NCBI GenBank assembly: GCA_018894105.1
Contig: CM032117.1
Span: 28,190,501 to 28,254,500 of the forward strand
Length of the DNA: 64,000 bases
Direction of reading: 5' to 3'
From: Jacaranda mimosifolia
Lineage: Eukaryota > Streptophyta > Magnoliopsida > Lamiales > Bignoniaceae
How positions within the stretch are numbered: the first letter of the stretch is position 1; each line of letters begins with the position of its first letter. The notes beneath the pieces were generated by a model. That model saw only the letters and a program-made list of their open reading frames with translations. It had not been told where the DNA came from and made no database searches. A program made the position numbers and the translations under genes. Below, one piece after another: positions 21,731-35,032 of this stretch.

Positions 21731-24700
21731 TCCTTTTTTCTCCCTTAATTGATACACATTATACATATGCGCATTAAGAATTCATTAAGGTTCGACCTCC
21801 ATACCTCATATTTATATGTGTGTAGGTGATGCTATTAAACCAATTTGTCACTTCTTGATTAATTCTTTTACGGTTGAGAATTGCAACTCGAACAATGATT
21901 GTGGAGTGAAATTGAAAAAAATATAAAGATACAGTGATGATTCCACAAAGAGCTTGAAACAGAATTGGGCCGACTAAAAATGACTTGGCTTGTAATGTTT
22001 AATATTGTGTCCACGCTACTTTGGTTATCATGTGAATCTATGTAACTATATGTTTCCTCAACAATTTTATGATTAATATTTTTATATTTATTTTTTTAAA
22101 ATCCACCATTCCTTCTATTTATTTTTTGAAAAATATAAAAATGGCCTCACTCTATTTAATTAGTATTTAAAAAAGTAAGTGATGTATTTAATATTTTTCT
22201 ATTAAAATTGAAATCAGAAATAATAAATATGGACCGAATCCATTTTAATATTAAGTATAATTGATACAAGTCACACACCGATTCTTCCTTACTTTATTTC
22301 TATTTGAAAGTATGATTTTACTCATTTACATTTTTAAGAAACATTTTTTTAAAAAAAATAATCTAAATTAGCATTAAAAATTAGTATCGAAGAAAACATA
22401 CCGACAATATTAAATACAATTTTCTAAAAAAAAAAAATAGAGGCATAAACTTGATCCACAATTATAAATAAAAAATAAAATATAATTTAAAATGTTGATC
22501 GACTCCTCGCCTCTTTAAAATAATTTAAAAAATAAACAGAGGAACATGGATTTTATCCATGCCGCTTCAAATTTAAATTTTAAAAATGTAATAAGGCAAT
22601 CCTTCTTACCTCAAATGGTAAAACACTTTGATTATACAATACTTGACTATTTTTCTTTTGATAATTTATTAAATAGTCCAAGAGATTGTCAAATAATTGA
22701 AAAGATGTGACTATACTTTGCATGAACGTGTATATCATAATTAATCAGATATAAAATGCATATTCTGATTAATGAAATTCAAATAGTGATAAAAAGTAAT
22801 TTATTTACAGTTACACGTTTTTTTTATATGAAACTAGTATTTGTACACACTGTACCATAAATTTATATAATTATATTTAATCCAATCAATATTTGAATTT
22901 AGGTGGGTTGAGGGCTACCTTTTTTTTTTTTGTATGAATTATTTTTAAGTAAAATTGAATCAAAATATTGATATTTTATTTTTACCTTCAAATAAAGAAA
23001 TTTATTTGATTCTTCCAAAATAAAATTGATGAAATGAAAATTTATGGGTGGAATAAATTGTAGAAATTGTAATAGTGATTTTAGTTTGAGTTTAAATGTT
23101 GAGAAACGATAAGGAGAAGCAACGAGAGCTTTTAAGTACACTGATGTTTTTTTGGACATGCTTATTATAATTATTGGTTCATTGAAGTGGAATGTGTAAA
23201 AGGGTAATTTGGTACATTTGGTATGAGAACACCTAAAAATATATAAATTTTAAACTTTATGCTCAATATTAAAAATTTTGTGTTAATTTTACAAAAAAAT
23301 TAATGGGTAATATTTGTAAAAGTACTTAAATAACTTGTATAATAGAGACAAATTAAACTTCCATTTATAATAGTATAAATAATCTGATTTTTGTATCAAT
23401 TATGACGTATTATATTCTATGATAGTAAGTTTAATTACAAACTTGTTAATTTTTCAATTTTCTACAATTTCTTTTTAAAATTTTTAATATAAATTATTGA
23501 AGTTTATTCTCAAGTAGCAGCAATACAAAATAAATAGATAGGCCTTGATCCTTTTGGTAAATGGGTCATTTATGGTAGTGCATTTTGAAATGCCTTTCAA
23601 TGAATAGGATATATTTGATCAAATATATTAAATATTACTATATTCTATATAAGAGGATGTGCGTGGCTACAGTAGCTTGGTGCGTGCGAAGATTCTTTTT
23701 TTTTTTTTTTTTTTTTACTTTTTTGCTTTCCAAAATCAAACTACAATTTTTTGCTGAAGCTCTACTTATGTGTTTTGTACGCTGTGCATAATTAGTGGAA
23801 AGAGTGTTGCTTTTTTCAGCATAATGGCCGGCCCCACCAGAAAATCAGAAGAAATGCCATTCAATTGCATTATTGACTTGTGCTCTCTTTTGTCCAAACT
23901 TCAATATGATAAAGGTCCAAAAATTTTAACTTGGTTACTAATCTGACAATAAAATAATTTCTAAATAATATTCTTTATTTTAAAAATTATTGTTATAAAA
24001 AAAATTTCAATTTCATTATCTAACTATAAAAACTAATTTTAGAAAAATTATTGAAAACTCCTTAAGATAAACTTTTATGTTTATAAAATCCAGAAAGTTA
24101 ATTTCAATCTAAAAATTTATTCCACAAACTTTTTATTCTAAAAAGTTGAATCAACTTTTATCTTACTTTTGGATGAAATTACCTTTAAATATTTTATGTT
24201 AAGAATTCTTTTTAATTATTAATACTTAAATTTATATTTAGTTTTTCTTAACATCATTTATTTGTAGTAAAAAATTTTAGAAAAGTTATTGTGAATTTAA
24301 AAAAAAAAAATCTTTTTTTTCCTCCATTTGATTTAAAATTAAAATTCTATTTACTATAATTTAAATATATATATTTAAAAATTCAAAAAATATATTTCTC
24401 CCAAAAATTTAATTTATAAAGTTAAAATTGTCATTGATACAAATCATTATAAAGAATCTAAAAAAAATCTATTAGAAAAAAAATACTAATTCATTAAATT
24501 CCTTAATTAATAAGTTAATTAGGTAATTAAAAGATATTTAATGAGTCACATGTAATTTAGTAAAAACATTAGATGTTGGGTTTTTTCAAGGGAAAGGTGA
24601 TGGAATGGGTATTTTGAATAGAAAAAGAAGAAGTTAACGAGTTCTTTTTGTTTCATCCATTGGATTTTAAAAATTAAAATTCTCTTTACTATAGTTTATA

Positions 24701-27149
24701 AATATATACATGAATTCAAGATATATATTCTCCAAAAAATTTAATTTATAAAGTTAAAATTGTCATTGATACAAATCATTTTAAAGAATCTAAAAAAATC
24801 TATTAGAAAAAAAATACTAATTCATTAAATTTCTTAATTAATAAATTAAGGTAATTTAAAGATATTTAGTTCAAGTATCACATATTACAACAAAATGGCA
24901 TCCACATAAAAATTTACGACTATCTATTTAGTCCCATTAATTTGTCATCGTACGATAGAAGTGAATTTTTATTTAACAAAATACATTTTATTTTGTCTAT
25001 TAACTTTATCAAACAACTCACCATTAACATGGTTACCAAATTAATTTTTTAGATTTAATTAGAACACATACTCTTGCCAAAAGAAAAGGAGAGAGAAAAA
25101 AAAGAATTTAATGAAAAAACAAAATAAGTAATTGAAATGCCCATTTATCTGATAAAACATGTAATCCCATATGACAAAGGATTTAGCTGACATGTAGAAG
25201 GAGAAGGGGACTAGAGAGTATGAATTAATATTGGAATGATGCAACACAATTTTTTTAATTTTAATTTTATTAAATATTAATTATTTAGTACCAACTAAAT
25301 TAACTCTTCCATTTTTTCAATATTAGCATAATCTCCATGCTATACATCCAATTTAAAAATGAAATGATTAAATATATTATATCACGAATATGTTCAACAA
25401 TTAACTAGCATCAGAAAATAAATAAATACCCATAATTTTAATTTAGGTGAAATTTAAACTTAATACACCACAATTTCCAAACTTCAATTTTACCACCAAT
25501 TAAACTTCATTATAACGTATGCTAAAGTATTGCATGTATCAAATTGCACTAGAATGATAATTTAATATATAACAATAGGAAGAGCTAAAGAAGTTTAATG
25601 AATAGTATAGTAAAATAAATTTTAAACTACAATATTATTTATCTTTATCTCAATTTTAATGGCTGACTAATGATGCACCTAAAAAACTCACTCTTTAATT
25701 TGAAATTGGAAAGATAAATAAATATTCGTATGTACTCAGCTTTTATTAATTAGGTGTTAGCAATTTTTATTAAAAAAGCATTATATCTTTGAAAAGGCAA
25801 ACACATACATGTCTTCTTTTTATAATTTTGTTACTTGAGAATTAATTCAGAATTTGAAGATAAAAATGAGAGTGAGATGCTTGAGAGAGTGTAAATTAGG
25901 GCTTTTGAAAATTTTATATATGTGGAGAAAATTAAATTTTGAAAAAAAATGAATGATGAATGATTGTTTTCATACCAATTATGCCTAGATTTCATAAAAT
26001 CAGTGAAACTTCCAATTGATGCAATACATACAAATAACAATTAAGTGCAAGTAAGTAAAAAAGGCACAATCATTTATAATGGTTTATCAGATACCTAAAA
26101 TTATTATTTAAATTTTTATTTAGGATTTGAAACATATCAAATTGATTAGAGATAAAGCTAATACAATATGAGAAAAATAATTGATGGTAGAAAAAGTAAA
26201 TAAGACATCCAAAGGCTGATAAACTAACTCCACATAGCAACAACAAACTCACAAAGAGGAGAAAACCAAAACCCATATGGAATTATAACAACTCTCAAAT
26301 GCCATGGAACTAGCTTATCAATGATCTAGCCTTGGAAAACTTTTGTTTGATGGAGTTACATAGTTGGCTAAGGCACGAACTACTAAAGTTCTGCACTAAA
26401 AGTTCTAGACTCTCTTTCTAGATTGGAACCCAATTAATACAACTATTTCCAATAGTATCGCTCTAATGTTTTTGTTCACCAGGTGGTTCTCAAGTAGGCA
26501 TGGAAATAAGCCTTGCCACCCACTAGGGACATATGGCTTGGCCTTTGTAAAGTCTTGCCTGTTTAATAAAAGGACAAGACATGTCAAGATTTAAAAGACA
26601 GTCTTTTTAGTTAAATAAGCTAGACTTAACACTCTTTAAAAAATCTATAAATCCTAACAATCCCGTTTGTTTATCCTCTTTTTATATAATATAAAATAGT
26701 TACATGTATATTGCATAATAATATGAATTTCAGGCTTATTAAGGCTTATTACAAGTTTGAACTTATTAAAAAAATTAGATTATGTAATTTTTTAAGTCTA
26801 ATTAGAGTCTTAATAGAAAATACACGAAATGATCAGACATGTCCTTAATAAAAGTCTATTATAGATAATAGGTTAGATTCATGCTTGTTCTTAGCATAAC
26901 AGACCTGAATTATTTACACCATAGTCTAGTCTCACTTAATTTATTTAGATACCTATCTTCAAAAGCTCCCAATAGATGCGAAATGACTAACACAATTGTC
27001 CAAAATAACAAGTTAACAAATTATTAAGAGTGTAAACTTTGTATCTCATAACATGAGTTCTCTTGTCTTTTATTTATCATTTGAAAAATAAATACTATAT
27101 GTTATTTACGAAATAGTAGATAAAAGTTTTACAATATATAGAGTCCATG
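21731..27149. other. AT-rich intergenic region without a gene
   Basis: Strongly AT-rich sequence with many homopolymer runs and no open frame that looks coding. It contains one notable direct repeat (24323-24540 and 24657-24869, listed separately) and a 20-base T run near 23697. Otherwise nothing specific is seen. Confidence 0.6.
24323..24869. repeat. Direct repeat of about 215 bp, two copies
   Basis: Copy 1 (24323-24540) and copy 2 (24657-24869) share long blocks, such as TTAATTTATAAAGTTAAAAT, GTCATTGATACAAATCATT and ATACTAATTCATTAAATT. They are separated by about 115 bp. A related stretch in the opposite orientation lies near 48050-48120. This suggests a dispersed, non-autonomous repeat family rather than a purely local duplication. 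Confidence 0.7.
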
Positions 27150-27187
27150 GGCACAACACCGCGCCTTGCGCGGTGTGCATTTTCTAG
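27150..27187 (+). mobile_element. Helitron 3' terminus (hairpin plus CTAG)
   Basis: A perfect 9-bp hairpin, ACACCGCGC-CTT-GCGCGGTGT (27156-27176), is followed eleven bases later by CTAG at 27184-27187 and then T. A GC-rich hairpin about ten bases before a CTRR end, inserted before T, is the diagnostic 3' end of plant Helitrons. The 5' end (A|TC...) was not identified, so the element's extent to the left is unknown and no Rep/helicase sequence was seen. Confidence 0.7.
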
Positions 27188-27191
27188 TAAA

Positions 27192-27262
<71 letters not shown>
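27192..27262. repeat. (TA)n(GA)n compound microsatellite
   Basis: An uninterrupted TA run is followed by about 19 GA units, directly downstream of the Helitron end. It is likely polymorphic between individuals. Confidence 0.95.
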
Positions 27263-27265
<3 letters not shown>

Positions 27266-27513
27266 ATTAAATATTAAAATATAAGGTCAAGTGGTTAATT
27301 GATCTAATAACGTTGACTACGCATTTATATATTTGAGGTTCAGATTTCATAAAAATTCAAAATTTTGGGCGTGCGCATGTACTAAAAACTTAAAATATAA
27401 CAAAATAATTTAATATTACATAATTATTAAGACTGTGTAATTATGCAGTTGCTCAATTAATGGATGAAAGTAAATTTGGTCATTGTTAGGGGTCAATTTT
27501 GAATTTTTCCTAA

Positions 27514-27570
27514 TGGGCTTCAGTCATCCATAATTTACATCCAATTACGAATGCAGTTGGCCCCGGCCCA
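27514..27570 (+). promoter_or_regulatory. Site II (TGGGCY) promoter motifs of the helicase-like gene
   Basis: TGGGCT lies at 27514-27519 and its inverted form GGCCCA at 27565-27570, about 180-230 bp before the chosen start codon. Site II motifs bind TCP factors and are frequent in plant ribosome-biogenesis and housekeeping promoters. No clear TATA box was found. The link to this gene is inferred from position. Confidence 0.4.
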
Positions 27571-27747
27571 CTAAACCCACGGACCGCTGTAACCCCCAAA
27601 TGACAAGAAAAATCCACCACAATGCTCTTTATACCGAGCCTGTCCACAAAACCCCTTCACCGAAAACACGCTCCGTCTGAGGACAGAGACTGCTCGAACC
27701 GTAGCGATCGTGTTCTGCTCTCCACTTCAGCTTTTCAACAGCACGAA

Positions 27748-30700
27748 ATGGGAAGAAGCGATGATTCGATAAGCAGAAGAAGAAACAAAACGAACAGAAA
27801 AAAGCAAGAAAACAAAGGGGATTCATCAACAAAAGTCTCCAACCGTGTCGCTTCCATTATCGCCGCCAAGAAGCGTCGCCAGTCTGGCAAGCGCCGCATC
27901 TGTCAGGTCGCTTTAGATGGTTTTTTGTAAGAAGAAAAGAAATAATGAGTTCTCTTCTATTTTCATATTTCCTTCATTGACTGATTGCTCATTCTTTATC
28001 TAGAAGCTCTTATTTTATTTGTTTGTTGCCAATGAGCATCCAATGTTTTGTTTAGATTTGATTATGATGTTGTTCCTTCTAAAATCAACTTCGAGCAAGC
28101 AATGTTGCTCAGATTAATGCGTCAAGTAATTGGTAGTATTGTTTTTACTCTTTGGCCCAAAGCTTTGCTTATTGCAAAATATGGCTTATAATTGGTCCAT
28201 GCTATAGAGTTAGTACTGAGTCGTAGCTTAAGAAATTTTCTTTGTGGTTGCTTTCAGGGTATGTGCTTCAGCCTTCCAACTCCTGAGGATCCCTTTAATG
28301 ATAGACAAGGAAAGCCTGAAGCCATGAGAGAGAGGAAGAGAAATTCCAAATCAAATAGAAAGTTCATGGACAAGAATGCTCGTAGGTTAAAGAAAGAGTC
28401 TCTCGATGACAATGATGCAACTGAAGATCTTCTGGTGCACAAAGTAATGGCGTCTGAGAATGTGGAGAATGGAAAGTCAGCATTGGTTTTGTCCTTTAGT
28501 TTTTTGGGGCCAGAGATTGCAATCAATCTAGGGAAACCAAGCTGCCAGATTGTCAAGTGGGATGAGACCAACCATTCTTGGAAAGAACTTGGTTCTGAAA
28601 ACAACACAGAATCCCCTTCAAAATTTTTGATTATGTGCTTGAATTCAATTCAATATGCTTTGCAGAGTGGTGAAGCTGTAAGTAGTGAAGGGGACAAACC
28701 TCTCTTTGCCAATGGTTGGGGGCTTGAGTTCTGGAACTGTTACTGTACTGGAAAAGATGTACTGGAGACCAATGGAGCTGATTCCACAATTGAGCAAATT
28801 GCTTGGCTGGCATCCACGGCTGCTGATACTATTTCAATGAAGGAGAAAGAAGGCATATCATTTAGTGGCCCTTTTCTTTTGTATCTAGTTCCATCACAAG
28901 GCAAAGCTTCTAAGGTTTGTAGGCTACTTTCTTCAATATGTCAATTAGCTGTTCTTTTTGTCATTACTTTGAGATGTTTTCATTGCATCTCTAGTCACGA
29001 CATTCTTATTACATTCTTTACTTTGCATGAATTGTTTACCTCATCACTTAAATCCGACATTTTCAGTTAATATATAGTTTTTGGAATTTAGATGATGTAA
29101 TTTTTTTCAAAGCATTTTGAAATACATAATCACTTTTTTGGATATGTTGCATAAAGTGATAAGATTTGGTGGGTCCAACTGGCACAATCTTTAGATAAAT
29201 TTGAGAAAGTTTTTTCTGTTGTAAGGTAATATTGGCATATTTTATCCTCGAAACATCATAGAATATTCATCTTATCCATTCTGTGACATCACTTGCCTGG
29301 GAAAGCTCTACCAAGTGGTTGTTAATTATCCTGTTGGTTTTTTCATGCCATATTGCATCATCACTAGGTACGCCAAGTCTGCAAGCCTTTGAAAGCGCTT
29401 GGAATACATACAGTGAGTTTGCATCCGGGTGCGTCCATAGATCATCAAATGAACGGGTTAGCATCTTGACCAATATTTGGTTTTATGCAAGATCTGTATT
29501 ATTGGCAGACTGAAACTATAAGCTGGGTAATTTTCCAATGCATTTCAAAGATGCATGGTAATTATTCTTGGTCACTGATTAGGCACATATCACCACTCTT
29601 GTGGGTCATAGATCAAACTATGTAGTGGCAGTGGCAAAGTTTTCACTCAGGGTTAGCACAGTAGATGCAATTCATTAGTGCGACCCATTAAATTGCATGT
29701 TGTTGTTGATATATGTCTTTTCTTTTTTGGTCCCCCATATTAATCTTATTTGGATGTAAAAGCAATATCTTTGCGGTATTGTGATTTTGTTGATGCCTCT
29801 ATTTAATCCTTTCAGACTTGTATTCTCTTTGGAGGGTTCTAGTTTTCCTGACTTATTTGATCTCATTAAATCTGACAGTTTAAAGAGTTGTGAACCAGAG
29901 TTTCTTGTCTCCACTCCTGAGAGACTTTTGGAGCTTCTTTCCTTGAAAGCTGTTGATGTATCTGCAGTTTCCTTACTGGTAATTTTAAATTACCTTCTCT
30001 TTTTTGAGATACTTGTCAGTTCAAATCTTTTGAATGTTTATTTTCTTTTTCTCATATGCTCATTTTGTGGACATATATTCATTTAGTATTAAGGACGATT
30101 AGTTAGAAGCAAAATATAGAATCCTTGAATCCATACGAAACTCTCTCCAGGGAATTGAGTAAATGTTGAACATTGCATGAAGATGATTTGCATCACATGC
30201 AAAGATATGGAATGGTGTACCAGCAATCTTTTTGTTCAGACTTCAGATCCCAAAACATCTTTTTATGTTTCATAAAGTCCTTTTCTAAAGTTGTTGAATG
30301 TGGGCTGAGTGGACAGCTTTCTGTTATAACTGTAACTGAAAATTTCTCCCCCCTGTGCCCATTTTTTGCACCTAGAGGTGCATTTAGTTATCTGATTTGA
30401 GCCTCTGGATGTACCTACTACATGACATGACATCTTTGGTTGTCTGCTCCCACAAACCACAGTGCCTTCCATTATCATTGACTGCTGAGATTCAAAGTGC
30501 CTTATATCCACTTCAAATTGCAGTTTTTGAATTATGTAGATAAGTATTTTGAGCTTTGCAATGGTGATTGATATTTTTTTCCTTGCCATAATTGATAAAT
30601 ATGCATGCTACATAAATATTTAACTAAGTAAGTTGCCAATGCTGTTGAACCCCAGTCAGAGTTTGAGCATTCTTGATTGTGAGTCTTTAATCAGTGACAC

Positions 30701-31221
30701 TAAATATATTTTACAGTTGGTTGGCATCTGCTGTCAGTTCAACCACTATCATGATGCTTGTTTCAACAGTCTCATCTAGTTTTTGTTGCCTCTTTTCAAG
30801 TTCTGTTTTCTGTGTCATGAAAATAAGGCTTAGCAATGTACTGCTCCTTAAACTAAGTTCTAGACTCTCAGATGGCTCGTTGCTGGGAAACCTAATTCAT
30901 CCACCTTTGTATTTCCTTTGCCTTACCAATTTCTAATTTGGTTTGTGTGAGGAAATGATTTTCTAGTTTAGGCTTTTTTACATGTGTACAATATCTTATT
31001 GAAAATATTGAATTCTTGTTCTTAATCTTATTCTCTTAAATTGACTATTATAGGTTATTGATGGACTAGAAGCCCCTTTTAAAGGGACTTATTTTCATGC
31101 AGTCAAATCCATAAGGCAATTCATCTCTGGAAATCTTCGAACAGTTGTTTTCTGTGACTGCTTGAATAATTCATCCATTTCTGTTGTGCAAAAGCTGTTG
31201 GGGGGGCCAGGCTGCAAGTGA
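27748..31221 (+). CDS. DEAD-box-helicase-like protein, five exons, 3' end damaged
   Basis: Exons with GT/AG borders: 27748-27906, 28258-28914, 29368-29456, 29879-29978 and from 31054. All join in phase. The product (about 390 aa to the TGA at 31219) starts with a very basic, nucleolar-type segment. It continues with SF2-helicase-like motifs: FLLYLVPSQ (Ia-like), HTVSLHPGASIDHQ, FLVSTPERLLEL (Ib-like) and LLVIDGLE in the place of DEAD. No Walker A GKT is present, so ATPase activity is doubtful; the plant family is of this degenerate kind (Cms1-like is an alternative name). In exon 5 a run of seven Gs breaks the frame. In the other frame, family-like text runs to KLLK and a GTATGT donor at 31295, but with a TAA. 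The final exons were not found by 36 kb. An in-frame upstream ATG exists at 27622. Confidence 0.75.
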
Positions 31222-31294
31222 TTTAACTACCTCCATCAACAATTTAAGTGCAATCTTATCTATAAATGTGCCAAGAGAATAAAAGCTATTAAAG

Positions 31295-33795
31295 GTATGT
31301 TTGTGAGTGAACTTTCCTTGATAACTTTATTCATGTTCTGATGAATAGGATTCTGCTTTAATATGCATGTATCTGTTATAATGTGGTCTTTATAAACTGT
31401 ATAGTAGCTATCCAAGAGGAGTTTTCTTTTTGACTGGTTTGGTTTACACCTCATATTGGCCATGATCATTACTTTCTTCATATTTTTTATATACACATTG
31501 GATGCTTTACAATCTAGGAACATTAAGAGGCATTTTTGAAAATTAATCATAGTGCTGTTTGACATTCTAATAGTGTTTTAAAAGAAGAAAGACAAAGGTA
31601 AGGCATTGTGTGGCAAGATGAGAGCCTTGAGACATGGTTGTGGGAGTATTCATGCATCTGAATTTTATATATGCCTACAAGTGAATGCAGATACAATATT
31701 GTTGCCAGAAAGTTTTAACATAGTAAAAATCAAATAATATAACTGAACATCCAAAAGAAATGTGATAAGCTAAAGAATCCGGGATACTGTTTAGGCACAA
31801 TAAATAATGTGTTAGACAACTTTGGATAAAGAATTTGAAGAATGGTCTAAGTCAGAAGCAAAGACTATAAGAGGAAACACTTTAAGTTGTAAAAAAAAGA
31901 AAACAAGAGAGAGAGAGAGAAAAGAAAAGAAAAGAAAAGAAAAGAAAAGGATTTTCTCAAATTTAACATTTTATTTGCTTTATCGGTACTTAGTACCTGG
32001 CTTTGACTGAATACTGGCCCCATTTTGGAAGACACTAAAGATGCATCTTGAGAAAATATTTCTCCTAGAGGCGTATGCCTTAAAAGGCTAATGACTTTCT
32101 CCATTGCTGCAATGTATTAGAACACTACCTTTGTGAACGTCTGAAAGGTGACTTAGAATCGCTTTTCAAAAATAGGACATCAATGAGGTTATTGGACTCA
32201 TTTAACATTTATTCAAAACCCAACAAAAAGGGATGATTGCTTAATGCTACCAGTAAAATATTTTTTGTATCTAGTTCAGCTTATTTAGATTATTTTAGGA
32301 ATAGATCATCTATGTATCCAGACCATTCTTGTACTCTAGCCCTTATCCCATCTTTATATATATATATATATATATGGGATAAGGTTCTTAAATGAATCAT
32401 TTAGATACTCTTTGTCCAATTATTCATACATTGTCAAATTCCATCTCACTGTTTGGAAAAATATGATAAAAAAACAATGCGTTCCAAGAAGAAAACCACC
32501 ATCAACAAGTTAAAAATTGAGATTTAGTGTACAAAAATGCCTTTCATCTTCAAATAAGTATCCCACTGAGCTGGCCACCTGATGATGCTTTTTTACAAAC
32601 TCAACCTCATATGCAAATGACACTCTTTCTTGCTCCCTTACAATATGAGACTTGTCGACCTCATGTGGAAATTGAAGATGCACTCTTCATTGACAAACTT
32701 GGGCCTCGTTTGCTTCCTGTTTTTTGCCTCTTCCTCTATTCCCTCTGACTTTCATTTTCGTTGGTGCCAGTTTTTGAAGATATAAATGGACTGTTTGGCT
32801 GCCACATCTAATTATCCCTAATTGTCCTTTAAGGGGTTTGATAGGTGAGAAAATAGATAGCTATGAAGCCATTAGGATAAATCAATTTAATTTTTTGTGT
32901 GGTATGCACAATTAATTGTCTGATAAATCAAAATACATTTTGTAATTTTACAATCGCACCTTTATTTTGTTTTCCATTTTTATCTATTTTTTTTTTTTTT
33001 TAATTTTCCTCCTTCACAAGTGATGTCCACCGCCAGTCTGCCACCCCTTTCTTCATCCTCTTCACTCTCTTTCTCTTTCTATCTTCTTCCAATTCTCCTG
33101 TTCTTCTTTTCTCCTTTCATTCCATAACTATCGTGATCTTATGTCACCAGTACCACCACCAGGGCTGCCAGTACCTCTTCTTGTCTCCTTTCCATGTTAG
33201 ACATTCCTCCTGAATCAGTGCCTGTCATTGTTATCTCCAATTCCTGCCGTTGCCACTGCCACCACCATCGCCTCACACTACCAATCTAAATCTTCTTCAC
33301 CGATCTCTTTTATCTTTTCCGGATCTCCATATTCAAACAACTTAGGTAGAGACTTTTCTGTCCAACTGTAAAGAAATCTTCATTAGCTCCAACACATCGA
33401 TGGTAAAGCCAGTACCAGGAAGTGTCCCTTGTCTAGGTGAACCCACTCAGTGAACCATTCTAGTAGGTCAAATTTTTCCATGGACAACTGTTTTTCTTCT
33501 GGCTCTATTTCTTTTTGTCTGCTCTCAGCTACTACTTTGTCTTAACCCGTGGAGTTAGTCACTAATTGTACCAGCACCGGTGCTTCACTTCTATTGTTGT
33601 CAGGCAAACACCTTCTTGGACACTTAGGAATTAGGCCTGAGGTTAAGAAATGGAAAGAAATAGGTGCAGATTAGATAAGGTTAATTGCAGATTAGATAAG
33701 GTTAATTAAATTAATCAAAGTCTTGTCCATTTAAACAATAGCTTGTCAAGCCAACCCCCTTCTGATCTTGGTTGAAATAGTAAATAATGTTGAGC
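31295..33795. other. Region downstream of the helicase-like gene, no gene seen
   Basis: Contains a (GA)n(AAAAG)n tract at 31910-31950, a TA run at 32357-32376, and a CT/ACC-rich block at 33005-33300 that looks like untranslated or captured sequence but has no usable frame. A duplicated GCAGATTAGATAAGGTTAATT lies at 33668-33708. The missing last exons of the helicase-like gene were looked for here and not found. Confidence 0.5.
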
Positions 33796-34750
33796 TAGAC
33801 CTGTAAATGGGTAGGGTGTTATCCTACCCAGGCCCAAAATGTCAATACCCATACCCTACTCATACATATACTTATTAAAGATAATGTAATGGGTATGGGT
33901 AGGGTCTGTACTCATAAATTACCCATGTACTTATACTAAAAAATTACCCATTACTTTATACTTAAATTTAATCTGTGAACCTAAAAATTGTTTATATCCA
34001 AATTAAATTTATATTAATTATGAACTTTTTATATATAAAAATTATAATTATGTGAATGAACAGTAGCAATTAAATAATTTTCTTCATTAAAAATTAAACT
34101 AAATTAATATATTGGGATAGCAATTTTTTTTTTTTTAAATTGGAAAAACAATAGCAACAGTTGAATATTTTTCATTAATAAAATTAATAATATTAAAATT
34201 AATAGTGGAATAAATAATTTTTATAAAAAAGTTAATAAAATTAATTTTGTTAATGAATAAAGTTTATTAATATAGAAATTAACTGTTTTGATAAAATTAA
34301 ATATAGAAAAAGTTTTTGCTTTTAAACTGTTTTTATTAACTGTATGTTTTTATTAAGTGCTTTTTAATTATTTTAATTTAATTAGCAAAAGGTTTAACTG
34401 TTAATTATATTAATAAAGTTTAACTATTATATCAATAAAACAGTTAATTTAATTAGCAAAAAGTTTAAAATTAACTAATTTAAATTTAATGATTAAATTA
34501 AATTAAATATAGAAAAAATTATTTTTTGTTATCGTATGCTAAATAATAATTCTAGTGTATATTGAGAAAATTAATATATACATTAAAAACATAAGTCCAA
34601 TAAACTAGATCCAATGGGTCTTGGGTTAGATAGGGGAGGGTAGGGTTAGGTTAGGGTCTTATCTTTTTGGGTATTTTAGGATAGGGTAAAATATAGGGTA
34701 TTTTTGTTTGGGTATTTTAGGGTATGGGTGTGGGTAGGGTATCAGGCCTA
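33796..34750. mobile_element. hAT-type non-autonomous element, 955 bp, exact 8-bp target duplication
   Basis: The ends are TAGACCTG (33796) and, read inward from the right, TAGGCCTG (34750), differing at one base in eight. TGTTGAGC flanks both sides (33788-33795 and 34751-34758), an exact 8-bp target-site duplication as made by hAT transposases. Both subterminal zones carry inverted GGGTAGGGT / ACCCTACCC repeats. The interior is very AT-rich with no coding potential. It must have been moved by a transposase encoded elsewhere. Confidence 0.88.
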
Positions 34751-35032
34751 TGTTGAGCTCAGGTTTCTATCATGGGCCCTTCATTCAGTGAAGCAATTAA
34801 AAGATTCGGTTTGATTGGGTATGTATCATGTCTTGGCTTGCCAGGCAAACATGCCCTACTACGCCCTTAATTATCATTGCTTTTAAACCCCAGTATGATT
34901 TTGTTGTGGGTAGGTATAAATCATGGTCTTTGTTTGATTCTTTTTTGACTATTGTAAACTCTCTCAGCAATCCCTACTGATTTTTACATCTTTTTGAGAG
35001 GACTTCAAATTAATTTGCAACTTTATTTGTAC

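Noticed and set aside
27622..27747. In-frame upstream ATG extending the helicase-like protein by 42 residues
   Set aside because: The family-like basic N-terminus starts at the ATG at 27748; the extension is of mixed composition and fits a leader better. Not excluded.
28192..28257. Open frame continuing upstream of exon 2 of the helicase-like gene
   Set aside because: A strong CAG acceptor at 28255-28257 joins in phase with the donor at 27907, so this stretch is intron.
31822..32010. Lys/Glu/Arg-rich open frame
   Set aside because: It is a translation of a (GA)n(AAAAG)n simple repeat.
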